Program-made: the position numbers and the translations under genes
Shown here: positions 49,352 to 59,500 of the stretch, piece after piece
How the letters are laid out: the number at the start of each line of letters is the position of its first letter
How positions within the stretch are numbered: position 1 is the first letter of the stretch
Source: UBA10329 sp964500205
GTDB taxonomy: Bacteria; Bacteroidota; Bacteroidia; UBA10329
Direction: 5' to 3'
NCBI GenBank assembly: GCA_964500205.1
Contig: CAZCNS010000010.1
Coordinates: 1-64,000 of the forward strand
DNA length: 64,000 nt
The notes under the pieces: generated by a model
The model's input: the letters and a program-made list of their open reading frames with translations, nothing else
Database searches by the model: none
Told to the model about the DNA's origin: nothing

Positions 49352-50599
49352 TCATCCAAGCGTGTCAAGGTTGCTTGGAAAACACAGGAAATGCTTTTGA
49401 ACCGGTCTTGAAAGTCCGAGCAGGTTCTGCGCGTCCGATGCCTCGGTGATGTCCTTCAGCGACCCATCCTTGAAGATGATATTGATGCGGTCATCACCCT
49501 TTGAATATGCGCTGTTCGTTATCGTATCGCTGAAAACAAAATAGGTAGCATCGTCCTCAGAGATGCCCCAGTCGCGAGCAAGGCGGCTACGAAGTTCATC
49601 CAGCATTACTGCCGATGGCGGATGCTCCATCACATTTATCTTCAACAGGTCACGGTTCACCAACATGTGCGATAGACGGGCTAGCACCGGGTCGGGATGC
49701 TTCTTCCACACCTTAACACTGGTGAGCACATCAAAATCATCCAACTCGGCAAACAGGTCGAGCAGCTGAGGGTCCTTCTGCATGTCGCTCGCAGAAATGC
49801 TGCGTTGCAGGAACGTTCCAAGTGCTGGTGTTGCAAAGAGCGTATATCCCTTTTCTGAGAGTTCCTTGGCCCTTCGGAGAATGCGGATGAGGAGATACTC
49901 GGCACTCAGCACCGTCTTGTGAAGGTACACCTGCCAGTACATGATTCTGCGCGCCACCAGAAACTTCTCCACCGAATAGATACCCTTGCCCTCAATGGCG
50001 AGGCGGTCGTCCACCACCTCAAGCATCTTGAGCAGGCGGTCGCTGCCCACAACTCCCTCAGAGACTCCCGTAAAGAAACTGTCGCGCTTCAGATAGTCGA
50101 GCCGGTCTACATCAAGCTGGCTGCTCACGAGCTGATGCAGAAAACGCTTGGGGTAACGGTCATCGAAAACCTGCACGGCCATCTGGAGCATGCCGTCCAT
50201 CTCGCTATCAAGCCGCTGCATGAAGAGCCGTGAGATGGCTTCATGGCCTGCACCACTGGTAATGCTATGCTCCAATGCATGGCTGAACGGCCCATGACCG
50301 ATATCGTGTAGCAGGATGGCAAGCGTAGCCGCCTCTGCCTCCTGCTCTGTGATCGTATAGCCCTTGCTTCGGAGCTCCGCGATGGCGATGCCCATGAGAT
50401 GCACCGCACCCAGCGTGTGGTTGAACCGCGTGTGCATAGCACCAGGGTATACCAGATGCGTCAGTCCAAGCTGTTTGATGCGCCTCAGCCGCTGGAAATA
50501 GGGATGTTCCATGATTCGGAACACCGAATCGAACGGCACAGTTAGAAACCCATGGACAGGGTCGTTGATGATCTTGCGTCTGCGGGTCGGGGTCTGCAT
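49352..50599 (-). CDS. HD-domain phosphohydrolase
   Basis: 415 residues from the ATG at 50599, chosen because it follows a TACCTTTG promoter by 12 bases. HD-superfamily protein of the SAMHD1/YdhJ-like group: N-terminal INDPVHGFLTVP, then HTRFNHTLGAVHLMG (His ligand), ILLHDIGHGPFSHALEHSI (H-D pair and further His) and SSQLDVDRLDYLKRDSFFTGV (second Asp). Members hydrolyse dNTPs or other phosphates; substrate not known here. The C-terminal 150 residues are a family-specific helical region. Divergent from the formiminotransferase gene. Confidence 0.88.
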   Translation of the reverse strand: MQTPTRRRKIINDPVHGFLTVPFDSVFRIMEHPYFQRLRRIKQLGLTHLVYPGAMHTRFNHTLGAVHLMGIAIAELRSKGYTITEQEAEAATLAILLHDIGHGPFSHALEHSITSGAGHEAISRLFMQRLDSEMDGMLQMAVQVFDDRYPKRFLHQLVSSQLDVDRLDYLKRDSFFTGVSEGVVGSDRLLKMLEVVDDRLAIEGKGIYSVEKFLVARRIMYWQVYLHKTVLSAEYLLIRILRRAKELSEKGYTLFATPALGTFLQRSISASDMQKDPQLLDLFAELDDFDVLTSVKVWKKHPDPVLARLSHMLVNRDLLKINVMEHPPSAVMLDELRSRLARDWGISEDDATYFVFSDTITNSAYSKGDDRINIIFKDGSLKDITEASDAQNLLGLSRPVQKHFLCFPSNLDTLG

Positions 50600-50611
50600 C
50601 AGGTATGGCCC

Positions 50612-50619
50612 CAAAGGTA
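50612..50619 (-). promoter_or_regulatory. Bacteroidota -7 element (TACCTTTG) of HD gene
   Basis: Minus-strand TAnnTTTG match 12 bases before the ATG at 50599; predicts a very short leader. A TATCCTTG (50659-50666) on the plus strand may serve the divergent gene. Confidence 0.6.
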
Positions 50620-50688
50620 TGCCTGACAGCGGTCAGGGACACATTCCGACCGATTCGCTATCCTTGCGGAAATCACCTTTCCCAAGCC

Positions 50689-52380
50689 ATGAAACAACTT
50701 ATCGAATGCGTGCCCAACATCAGCGAGGGTCGTGACAAGGCCAAAATAGATGCTATTGCCAGCGTAGTGACCACTGTCGAGGGCGTGAAACTGCTGAACG
50801 TAGACCCGGGCGCAGCCACCAACCGCACCGTCATCACGTTCGTGGGCGAGCCGGATCAGGTCATCGAGGCCGCTTTCCTTCTTATAAGAAAAGCTGCAGA
50901 ACTCATTGACATGAGTCGCCACACGGGTGAGCATCCCCGCTTCGGTGCAACGGACGTGTGTCCGCTCATCCCGATAGCCAACATCACGATGGATGAGGTA
51001 GTGCCCTTCGCGAGAAAATTGGGGGAACGGGTTGGAAAAGAACTCGGCATTCCCGGCTATTTCTATGAATACGCCTGCACTGAGGAAAAACGTAGAAACT
51101 TGGCAAGTTGCCGTTCGGGTGAATATGAGGGGCTGAAGAAGAAACTCATCGACCCATCGTGGAAGCCCGACTTCGGGCCTGCGGAATTCAACGACCGCGT
51201 GAAGGGCACGGGGGCGACAGCGATCTCCGCCCGCGATTTCCTGATTGCCTACAATATCAACCTGAACACTACCTCGGTGAGGCGCGCCAACAGCCTCGCC
51301 TTCGACCTGCGCGAGAACGGCCGCGTGCTGCGCGAGGGCGACCCCATCACTGGCAAGGTGATGACAGATGAGAACGGGGAGCCGAGACGGCAACCAGGCG
51401 CGTTGAAGGCGGTTAAAGGCATCGGATGGTTCATCGAGGAATATGGCATCGCTCAGGTATCGCTCAACCTCACCAACATACGCCAGACCCCGATGCACAT
51501 CGCGTTCGACACCGCCTGCGAAAAGGCACACGAGCGCGGGATGCGCGTCACAGGCTCGGAGCTGGTGGGACTCGTTCCTCTGGAGGCCATGCTCGATGCC
51601 GGAAGATTCTTCCTTAAAAAGCAGCAGCGGTCGGTAGGAGTATCTGAGAGCGAACTCATTAAGATCGCCATCCGAAGCATGGGTTTGGACGAGCTCTCCC
51701 CTTTCGACCCCAAGGAACGCATCATAGAATATATGATAGCCGAGGACGCAGGCACGCGGCTTGGAGACATGCACCTGACCGCGTTTGCAGATGAGACCGC
51801 CAGCGAGAGCCCAGCACCGGGCGGGGGCAGCATAGCGGCCTATGTGGGCGCATTGGGTGTGAGCCTAGCCACGATGGTCGCCAACCTAAGCTCCCACAAG
51901 CGCGGCTGGGACGACCGTTGGGAGGAATTCAGCGACCATGCCGAGCGCGGTCAACAACTGAAGCGCGAACTGCTGCGGCTGGTAGATGAGGACACTGCCG
52001 CGTTCAATGCCATCATGGCCGCATTCGGACTGCCAAAGAATACTGAAACGGAAAAGACCGCGCGGACAGCAGCCATCCAGCAGGCCACCAAGCAGGCCAT
52101 TCTCATACCACTGAAAGTAATGGAGACAGCCCATGCCTCATTCCCACTGATAAAGGCCATGGCCGAGAGGGGTAACCCGAACTCGGTGAGCGATGCAGGC
52201 GTTGGAGCGCTATGTGCAAGAGCTGCCGTGCTGGGGGCATATCTCAACGTGCGCATCAACGCCAGCGGAATGAGCGATAAGAACTTCCTTGAAAAAGCCC
52301 TCGCTCAAGCTGAGACCTTTAAGCAGGAGACCCTTGCGATGGAGGCAGAGATCCTGCGGATCGTAGAGACAAAGCTCTGA
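50689..52380 (+). CDS. ftcD: Formiminotransferase-cyclodeaminase
   Basis: 563 residues from the ATG at 50689 (MKQLIECVPNISEGRDKAKI). Bifunctional enzyme of histidine breakdown: the N-terminal part (about 1-330) is glutamate formimidoyltransferase, with N-I-S-E-G-R-D and the folate-site block HTGEHPRFGATDVCPLIP; the C-terminal part (about 365-560) is formimidoyltetrahydrofolate cyclodeaminase, with ESPAPGGGSIAAYVGALG. Together they move the formimino group of N-formimino-glutamate to tetrahydrofolate and release ammonia. The other hut genes are not adjacent. The earlier in-frame ATG at 50605 lies in the divergent promoter region. Confidence 0.95.
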   Translation: MKQLIECVPNISEGRDKAKIDAIASVVTTVEGVKLLNVDPGAATNRTVITFVGEPDQVIEAAFLLIRKAAELIDMSRHTGEHPRFGATDVCPLIPIANITMDEVVPFARKLGERVGKELGIPGYFYEYACTEEKRRNLASCRSGEYEGLKKKLIDPSWKPDFGPAEFNDRVKGTGATAISARDFLIAYNINLNTTSVRRANSLAFDLRENGRVLREGDPITGKVMTDENGEPRRQPGALKAVKGIGWFIEEYGIAQVSLNLTNIRQTPMHIAFDTACEKAHERGMRVTGSELVGLVPLEAMLDAGRFFLKKQQRSVGVSESELIKIAIRSMGLDELSPFDPKERIIEYMIAEDAGTRLGDMHLTAFADETASESPAPGGGSIAAYVGALGVSLATMVANLSSHKRGWDDRWEEFSDHAERGQQLKRELLRLVDEDTAAFNAIMAAFGLPKNTETEKTARTAAIQQATKQAILIPLKVMETAHASFPLIKAMAERGNPNSVSDAGVGALCARAAVLGAYLNVRINASGMSDKNFLEKALAQAETFKQETLAMEAEILRIVETKL

Positions 52381-52438
52381 CCATCGCCCCGCTTTGCATC
52401 TTTCCTTAAAAATGAACCGTGCACTGTCATTGAATCGG

Positions 52439-52454
52439 GGTTGCACTGGCAACC
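52439..52454 (+). promoter_or_regulatory. Inverted repeat abutting the sigma factor start codon
   Basis: GGTTGC (52439-52444) and GCAACC (52449-52454) form a perfect 6-bp stem with loop ACTG and end directly at the ATG at 52455. In RNA it would place a hairpin in the initiation region; as DNA it could be an operator. Not a terminator (no T-tract). Confidence 0.5.
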
Positions 52455-53060
52455 ATGATCACTGAATGCCGTCATCCACCACACGTGCAGACAGAAGCTG
52501 ACAAGCTTGAGGAAATCATGGCCGGTTGCCTGAAAAACGACCGGAGGAGTCAGCAACGTCTGTACGAGATGTTCTACGGCAAGATGCTCTCGGTCTGCAT
52601 GCGATACACCAACAACATGGATCAGGCGCAGGACCTGGTGCAGGAGGGGTTCATCAAAGTGTTCGACAATCTGCACAAGTACAAGCATGACGGGTCGTTT
52701 GAGGGATGGGTACGCAGGATATTCGTGAACAATGCCATCGACTCTTTCCGAAGAAAAAAACAAGACCACATTCTACCGCATGATGACTTCCGGCTACTGA
52801 ACCTCGCTGACGACACCGATGAGCATGCGTTCATGGACGAGGAGGTGAAGGAGATAGAGCCCAAGCACGTGATGGCAGCCATGCAAAAGCTGACCCCGGC
52901 CTACCAGATGGTATTCAATCTCTATGTAATGGAGAATATGAGCCATCAGGACATAGCAGACAAGCTCGGCATCAACATCGGCACATCGAAATCAAACCTG
53001 TCGAAAGCACGGGTCAACATGAGAAAGATTCTTAGCAAACAATTCACCGAACTGAAGTGA
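52455..53060 (+). CDS. ECF sigma factor (sigma-70 family)
   Basis: 201 residues. Region 2: MLSVCMRYTNNMDQAQDLVQEGFIKVFDNLHKYKHDGSFEGWVRRIFVNNAIDSFRRKK (about 46-103); region 4: LTPAYQMVFNLYVMENMSHQDIADKLGINIGTSKSNLSKARVNMRKIL (about 140-187). Regions 1 and 3 are absent, as in extracytoplasmic-function sigma factors. An alternative start is the ATG at 52518. The next gene starts within its stop codon (GTGA, 53057-53060), placing it at the head of the adhesin operon. It presumably directs RNA polymerase to promoters of its own operon and related surface genes (inference). Confidence 0.92.
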   Translation: MITECRHPPHVQTEADKLEEIMAGCLKNDRRSQQRLYEMFYGKMLSVCMRYTNNMDQAQDLVQEGFIKVFDNLHKYKHDGSFEGWVRRIFVNNAIDSFRRKKQDHILPHDDFRLLNLADDTDEHAFMDEEVKEIEPKHVMAAMQKLTPAYQMVFNLYVMENMSHQDIADKLGINIGTSKSNLSKARVNMRKILSKQFTELK

Positions 53061-54355
53061 AAGACACCGATAAAAACCCCTTTGACGACCGGATACGTGA
53101 GCGTCTCGAGCAATTCGAGATGCCATACGATTCTGCTGCGTGGTCGCAATTTGAGCAGAAGCTTCCGAAAACCTCACCTCCTGCTGACCAAGGACTTTCG
53201 GGAATTGCAAGAGTTGGTGTCGGGGTGGCTGTTGTGGCCCTGATAGCTGCGGTGGCCTACATCTGGCCCTTGCAGCCGGTGGAGCAAGCGACCGAGCCCG
53301 TGTCCAAACAGCCGAATGAGGGCACGACCAGCGACAACCGTGAAACAGAGGAGCCATCTGTGCCGTCCATCGCTCAGCCGTTAACCGAATCCGCAAGCGA
53401 GTCACGCACAACACCTCATTCTGAGCAGGAACCGAAAAAGACTGAGACTGTAGGGCATCCAACTGCGCAAGAATCCATGGGGGTTGGCGAGAATCCAAGC
53501 AGACAAATGCCCCTTGCCAACAGCACTCGGACCGAAGACAGGAAAACAGCCGAACCGAAGGAAACGACCCCAGCACCCACGACCAACCGTGAGTATTTCC
53601 ATTTGAAAATGGCTGTCAGCAAAACAAAAGTGTGTGTGGGAGATGAGGTGAGCTTCATGGCGATCTCCGATGCGGCTGGCATTCACTATGAATGGGTGTT
53701 TGGTGACGGTGAACGCAGCACAAGAGACCAAGCGGCAAAAACCTTCTTAAGCCCCGGAACCTATGAAGTGCTGCTGTCGGGCATGAGAGGAGAGGCCGTT
53801 GCGGAACGCACCGAGACCATCACCGTGTATCCCGCGCCATCAGCAATGTTCGTGATGGAAAGGCCCATTGTTGGCATCCCGCTTTATGAGTTGAGCACCT
53901 CGCTGCAAACTGGGGAGCGCAGCATTTGGGAGTTCTCGGACGGCCGCACGGACACCAAGCTGGAGACGCGCCAACTGTTCAGGTCGCGCGGGTCGGCAAG
54001 CGCGAAACTCACAGTTACCAACGAGCACGGTTGCAGCAGCAGCCGCGAGCAGACCGTCAGGATCGATGAGGATTTCAGGCTCTTTGCAGAAACCGGCTTT
54101 ACACCCAACGGTGACGGTATCAATGACCATTTCCTGCCCAAGGCACTTGAAGTGATGGATATGCCATTTGAAATGACGGTGAGAGATGCATACGGCAAAG
54201 AGGTCTTCCGCACATCAAACCTCAATGAGCCATGGAACGGGCGGGAATTTAACACTGGCTTAATGCTGTCGAGAGGCACGTATCTTTGGACGGTCGTGCT
54301 TACCGAGCCGATACTCAAGAATCCTGTATTCACCGGAAACATCACCATTCAGTGA
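53057..54355 (+). CDS. Membrane anti-sigma-like protein with PKD region and T9SS type B domain
   Basis: 432 residues, GTG start overlapping the sigma factor stop. The N-terminal 45 residues (DDRIRERLEQFEMPYDSAAW) are charged and helical, like the cytoplasmic part of Bacteroidota anti-sigma proteins. A membrane segment follows (about 49-70), then a Pro/Glu/Thr-rich linker (about 75-185), one or two PKD-like domains (YEWVFGDGERS, about 190-335) and a full type B (gliding-motility-associated) C-terminal domain (ETGFTPNGDGINDHF ... GTYLWTVVL, about 340-432). Anti-sigma activity is inferred from position and N-terminus. A T9SS signal behind an uncleaved anchor is puzzling: the protein may span the periplasm or need release by proteolysis. 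Confidence 0.75.
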   Translation: MKDTDKNPFDDRIRERLEQFEMPYDSAAWSQFEQKLPKTSPPADQGLSGIARVGVGVAVVALIAAVAYIWPLQPVEQATEPVSKQPNEGTTSDNRETEEPSVPSIAQPLTESASESRTTPHSEQEPKKTETVGHPTAQESMGVGENPSRQMPLANSTRTEDRKTAEPKETTPAPTTNREYFHLKMAVSKTKVCVGDEVSFMAISDAAGIHYEWVFGDGERSTRDQAAKTFLSPGTYEVLLSGMRGEAVAERTETITVYPAPSAMFVMERPIVGIPLYELSTSLQTGERSIWEFSDGRTDTKLETRQLFRSRGSASAKLTVTNEHGCSSSREQTVRIDEDFRLFAETGFTPNGDGINDHFLPKALEVMDMPFEMTVRDAYGKEVFRTSNLNEPWNGREFNTGLMLSRGTYLWTVVLTEPILKNPVFTGNITIQ

Positions 54356-56568
54356 TCTTCACAAGAAAAACGTTATCAATTTTGCTGAAACAGCTTGCAC
54401 TTGGGGTGCTCCTGTTCGGCCCAATCGGGCTTGTGGCGCAGAGCATTGACATCGGCCCGCCCGATACCTCGCTCTGTAATGGGCAGTCGATAACACTTAT
54501 CGCCAATACAACGGGAGTGGGAACAAGTCCTTCCTTTACTCCGATAACAGTACCTACGGATGATGTCCACTCTCAGGTGATCAACATAGGATTCGACTTC
54601 GAGTTCTTTGGCAACACCTACAATCAGTGTGTGGTATCAAGCAATGGCTACATCACGTTTAACCTCGGCACGGCTGGCACTAATTCGCCATGGGCCATCA
54701 ATGCCGCATCTCCCACCCCCGGAGTTCCCGACAACGCTATCATGTTCCCTTGGCAGGACATCAACCCCGGTGCCGGCTCAGGTGGAACGAACTCAGCCGA
54801 CTGTGGGGATGGGACTTTCGTGGTTGATTTCGTGGACATTGCCATGTTCAGCTGCACCACCTTGGATTTCTCCATGCAAGTAGTGCTCTACGAAGGCACG
54901 AACATCATCGACACCTACATCGCCAACAAGCCCCTGTGCCCCACTTGGAATGGTGGCGCTGCCATTCACGGCCTTGAGAATGCCAACGGCACACAGTCTG
55001 TGATCGTACCGGGCAGGAATTTCCCAACGCAATGGGCCGTGACAGACGATGCCGTTCGCTTTATCCCTGATGGTGCTGGCGGCTACACGATCGATGATGC
55101 TATCCCTTTCAACCCTATTCCGGTAGGAACAGAGAATTACCAATGGCGTGACGCTGCTGGCAACATCCTTGGGACCAACACCACGCTCACTGTGAGTCCA
55201 ACCGTGCCTACGTGGTACTACTGCTCCTACCAATCGGCCTGCTCCGCCATCACGGTCACAGACTCGATCCTGGTCACAATAGGCAATGTGAATATCACAG
55301 TGGAACAGGAGAATGTGCAGTGCTTCGGCCAATCGAACGGCAGCGTGACTGTGGACCCGGTGGGCAGCAATTTCCCCGTGAGCATCGTGCTTAGAGATGC
55401 TGATGGGAACACGGTACAGTCGTTCACCAACGTGAACAGTGTCCGGACATTCAACGGTCTGCCAGCGGGAGCATATACTGCTGCGGTTATCGATGCCGTT
55501 GGATGCGAGACCACGGTGCCTGTGACCATCACGCAGCCGCCTCTGCTGCAAATTAGTGCCGGACATCTGAACATCGCATGTACTGGAGACAACAATGGCA
55601 AGGCTTGGGCCTTTGCCGCAGGTGGTGTGCCTCCCTTAGAACTGGAATGGTCAGACGCCCTGTCGCAGTCCACGGACACCATCTTCAATCTTGGTCCAGG
55701 GCCATATCGTGCCACCTTCACCGATCAGAACGGATGCCGCGTTGACACCATCTTGGTGGTGGAACAACCCCTGCCGCTCAATGTCCAGATCGCTCTCACT
55801 CCCGACACGTGCTTCAGGAAAGACGGTGCCATCAGGGCTATTGCCTTCGGTGGCACGAAGCCTTACGATTTCCTTTGGAATACCATCACTGATTCTGCGG
55901 CCTACACAGTAGTAGGCGATACGAACCGGGTCGGAAAACTGCCCACGGGATCATACACACTGCTGCTTGTCGACTCCAACGGGTGTGAATTTGAACGCAC
56001 AGTTAACGTGCCCTTTATAGCACCTCCTAAAGCCGGTTTCAGTACCATCTCCAAACCAGAAGAGGTGGTGGACCCCGTAGTAGAGTTCTTCAACGAGTCG
56101 CTCGCTTCCGAGTCGTACGAATGGCATTTCGGTGAAGGAGGTATTTCGAATGTGAAACATCCGAAATACGTGTACGATGAGCCGGGCAACTACCTTGTCA
56201 TGCTCATCGCTTACAACGAACCGCAGTTCGGATGTGCGGACACGGCATTCCGGTACATCTTCGTGGAACCGCTGTTCACCTTCTATGTTCCTAACAGCTT
56301 CACACCTGATGGAGATGGACTCAACGATGAGTTCAAGCCCGTAGGCGAGAATTTCGACTACGAATCATACAATTTGAAGATCTACGACCGCTGGGGATCG
56401 CTCATCTGGCAGACGGACAATCCGGAACGCGGTTGGAATGGAACCCATCAGCAAACGTTGGAATCCGTGAAGAATGGAGTGTATCTGTACATTTTCACCA
56501 TGAAGAAGTTCAATGCGTTTGAGCCGAAGGTGGTGAAGGGGTCGGTCAAGCTATACAGAACGAGGTGA
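54352..56568 (+). CDS. SprB-repeat adhesin with T9SS type B domain
   Basis: 738 residues, GTG start overlapping the previous stop codon. Signal peptide (about 1-28, ending GLVAQS). After a domain with FDFEFFGNTYNQCVVSSNGYI (about 78-98, resembling the nidogen-like/NIDO-type gel-forming module) come at least three SprB-type repeats of about 80 residues: VQCFGQSNGSVTVDPVG, IACTGDNNGKAWAFAAGG and DTCFRKDGAIRAIAFGG, each ending in a V-T-I-x-Q-P-like strand. A PKD domain (YEWHFGEGGISNVKHPKYVYDEPG) and the type B domain (FYVPNSFTPDGDGLNDEF ... NGVYLYIFTM) complete it. Expected as a surface-anchored filamentous adhesin connected with gliding or attachment. Confidence 0.87.
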   Translation: MIFTRKTLSILLKQLALGVLLFGPIGLVAQSIDIGPPDTSLCNGQSITLIANTTGVGTSPSFTPITVPTDDVHSQVINIGFDFEFFGNTYNQCVVSSNGYITFNLGTAGTNSPWAINAASPTPGVPDNAIMFPWQDINPGAGSGGTNSADCGDGTFVVDFVDIAMFSCTTLDFSMQVVLYEGTNIIDTYIANKPLCPTWNGGAAIHGLENANGTQSVIVPGRNFPTQWAVTDDAVRFIPDGAGGYTIDDAIPFNPIPVGTENYQWRDAAGNILGTNTTLTVSPTVPTWYYCSYQSACSAITVTDSILVTIGNVNITVEQENVQCFGQSNGSVTVDPVGSNFPVSIVLRDADGNTVQSFTNVNSVRTFNGLPAGAYTAAVIDAVGCETTVPVTITQPPLLQISAGHLNIACTGDNNGKAWAFAAGGVPPLELEWSDALSQSTDTIFNLGPGPYRATFTDQNGCRVDTILVVEQPLPLNVQIALTPDTCFRKDGAIRAIAFGGTKPYDFLWNTITDSAAYTVVGDTNRVGKLPTGSYTLLLVDSNGCEFERTVNVPFIAPPKAGFSTISKPEEVVDPVVEFFNESLASESYEWHFGEGGISNVKHPKYVYDEPGNYLVMLIAYNEPQFGCADTAFRYIFVEPLFTFYVPNSFTPDGDGLNDEFKPVGENFDYESYNLKIYDRWGSLIWQTDNPERGWNGTHQQTLESVKNGVYLYIFTMKKFNAFEPKVVKGSVKLYRTR

Positions 56569-59500
56569 GGACAGCAAATGCGGAAGGATCAGGGCTCGGC
56601 ACTGGCAAACGGTGGTTCCAGCAAATGCTCGCGCTGCTGTTTGCCTTTTTTTGTATCGCTACGGTTCAAGCCCAGATATTCGCCCCCAATGCTGATCTGA
56701 CGCAGCCCACAGCTTACACCAACGGCATGCCGGATGATGAGATTTTCACCTTCTGCTCGCCCGATGCCAACGGCAACCCTGTACAAGGTGAACTCACCGT
56801 CTTCCCATCACTCAACCCACCGGGCTACACTTTTGAGTGGGGGCGTTATAATGACGTGACCCACAGCTACATGCCGATTCTGAACGAGAGCGGTGTACCG
56901 TTCTCGTCCATCACAGGTCTGCAATCTGGCGGTTATCGCGTCAACATCATGAACAGCAATGGTCAGGTAGAGACCTTCAACGCTTGGGTATATGTGAGCG
57001 AACTGGAAGCCGACCTGAGCCTGATACCCGACCCCGTGCAACCGGGCTGCGCTCCTTTTGACCTCGAAGGCACGGTGAGCGCAGTGGATTTCACTTATTG
57101 GGACCCGATAGACCCCGGTGCTGCGCCCTTTATTGTGGATGCGAATACGGAGATCACCGTTTGTTTCAGTGCCAATCACACCTATGTCTCGGATCTCGGC
57201 TTCTATCTGGTAGGGCCGCCATCCTGTGGTTCTCCCACTGTGCTGCTCTCACCCAATCCTGGAGCCAACGGGCAGAACGAGGTGTGCAACGCGAACTCAA
57301 ATGTCAGCAGCCTATGTTTCACTACTAACCCGGCAGGCAATTTCGATCCCTGTCAGCCCAATGGAGCGAACCTCTTCAATCCCAACGGCAATCCCACCTC
57401 CAATTCCAATTACAGCGGTAGCTTCTCCTCGTACGGTCCGGCCGGAAACACCACGCCAATAGACTGGTCGCCCATTTATGGCTGCAACTCGGCCGAGGGC
57501 GGATGGGCCGTTCAGATCTATGACTGCATAGCTCAGGATGTTGGTGCATTGACTAATGCCACCATCAGTTTCTCGGATGGCAATTCAACGATTGAATACA
57601 GCTCGGGAGGAATCAATTCGGCCATCAATGACAACTCATGCACACCAGCCTCGGCATCGATCTACGAGGTGCCTTTGACCACTCCTGTGGACCCCGACCC
57701 GCAGAACATTCCCAACACCGGCACCATCACCTATCAGCTCGGAGTGACCGGAAGTCCCACATCGTTGCCGCCCGGCACAAGCACCTTCACACAGACGATA
57801 GACCCATTTCCCACCAACGATGAATGGTACTATCTGGAGATAACGGACAACTTCGGCTGCACTGCCATCGACTCGGTGATGTTTGCCTATGCTGGAGCGG
57901 GAACAGCGAACATTGACGACATCAATGCCACCAATACCCTTTGTTCCTCAGCTGACCCGGTGCAGCTTACAGCAGCATCTACTGGCGGAGCTTGGAGCGG
58001 CAACGGGGTAGATGCCAGCGGACTCTTTGACCCATCAGTGGCTGGCATTGGCACGCATACGGTGACCTACACCATTGCCGGGGCATGTGGTGATGTCGGC
58101 ACCATCGACATCACGGTGTCCGAACTGGAAGTGACCACCTCCTCCACCCCATCGACCTGCGATGCGAACAATGGCACTGCAACTGCCACTCCAACAAGCG
58201 GAACTGCGCCATTCACGTACAGTTGGAATACCAATCCTGCACAAAGCACACAGACCGCCACTGGCCTTGGAGCAGGCGACTATGAGGCTACCGTGGCCTC
58301 TGCCGATGGCTGCTCCATCACCGTCACCGTGACCGTGGGACTCGATGGCGGAGATCTGGGCGTTCAAATGGGAACCGCGACCGACATGAACTGCCACGGT
58401 ATCTGTGACGGATCGGCTGAGGTTGTCATCAGCGGTGGGGCTGCCCCCATTTCTATTCTTTGGAATGATGCCGCGGCTCAGCAAACCGCTGTTGCAACAG
58501 GACTTTGCGGAGGCAACTACGAGGTGACGGTCACAGACGCCAACAGTTGCAGTGTCACGCTCCAAACCTCCATTTCAGAGCCAGACGAAATTACCGTCAC
58601 CGCAGTAATGGATGTGGAATCCGACTGTGGACAGCCCACTGGCGAAGTGACTGCCACCTTCGCAGGTGGAACGGTGGCAGGACAACATGCCATTTCTTGG
58701 AACAGCACCCCACCGCAGAACACAGCCACCGCCACGGGCCTGATGCCAGGCGAATACACCGTTACGGTCACGGATGATAACGGATGTGAGGCCACGGCAA
58801 CGGTCACCGTGACCTCCACCCCGACTTTCACCGTGAGCATCACCGATCAATCTGATGCGCTTTGCAATGGCGACTGCAACGGAACTGCCACAGCCGAGGC
58901 CAGCAATGATGCCGTGCTGCCCGTCAGCTTCTCATGGAACACTGCACCTGTGCAGATGGATGTCACTGCAAACGGCCTTTGTGCAGGTACTTATGTGGTC
59001 ACTGTGACGGACGATGCCGGCTGTATGGCCACATCATCGGTGACCATTGCAGAACCACAGGTGATTGATGTCACAGCCTCAACAGCGAGCAGCATCATCT
59101 GCCAAGGGCAGCAGACACAGCTCTCGGCAGGCGTGGATGGAGGAACCGCCCCACTGAGCTACGAGTGGTCATCAGTTCCTTCAGACGCTTCGCTCGCAAC
59201 AGATGCCATATCTCCCGAAGTGAGTCCCTTAGAAGCAACAATCTACACAGTGACCGTGACCGATGCGAACGGATGCGTCTCAGACCCCTCATCGGTAACC
59301 GTGGCCATCAGCGGACCGCTAGCACTTGATGTGGTGTTTCCTGCAAATGGGGATACTACCGTGTGTGCCGGTGAACCGGTCAGTATCCTGCTGCTCGGTG
59401 CAGGAGGTGATGGCAATCTGACCTACACCCTACCCCCTGCTGTTGCACCACTGTCAATGCCACATACGCTGACATCAAATGTCACTAACACCTACGTTTT

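Noticed and set aside
53057..54355. Ordinary T9SS type B cargo with normal signal peptide
   Set aside because: The hydrophobic segment begins about 48 residues from the start after a charged helical head and no closer start codon with a good signal peptide is evident.
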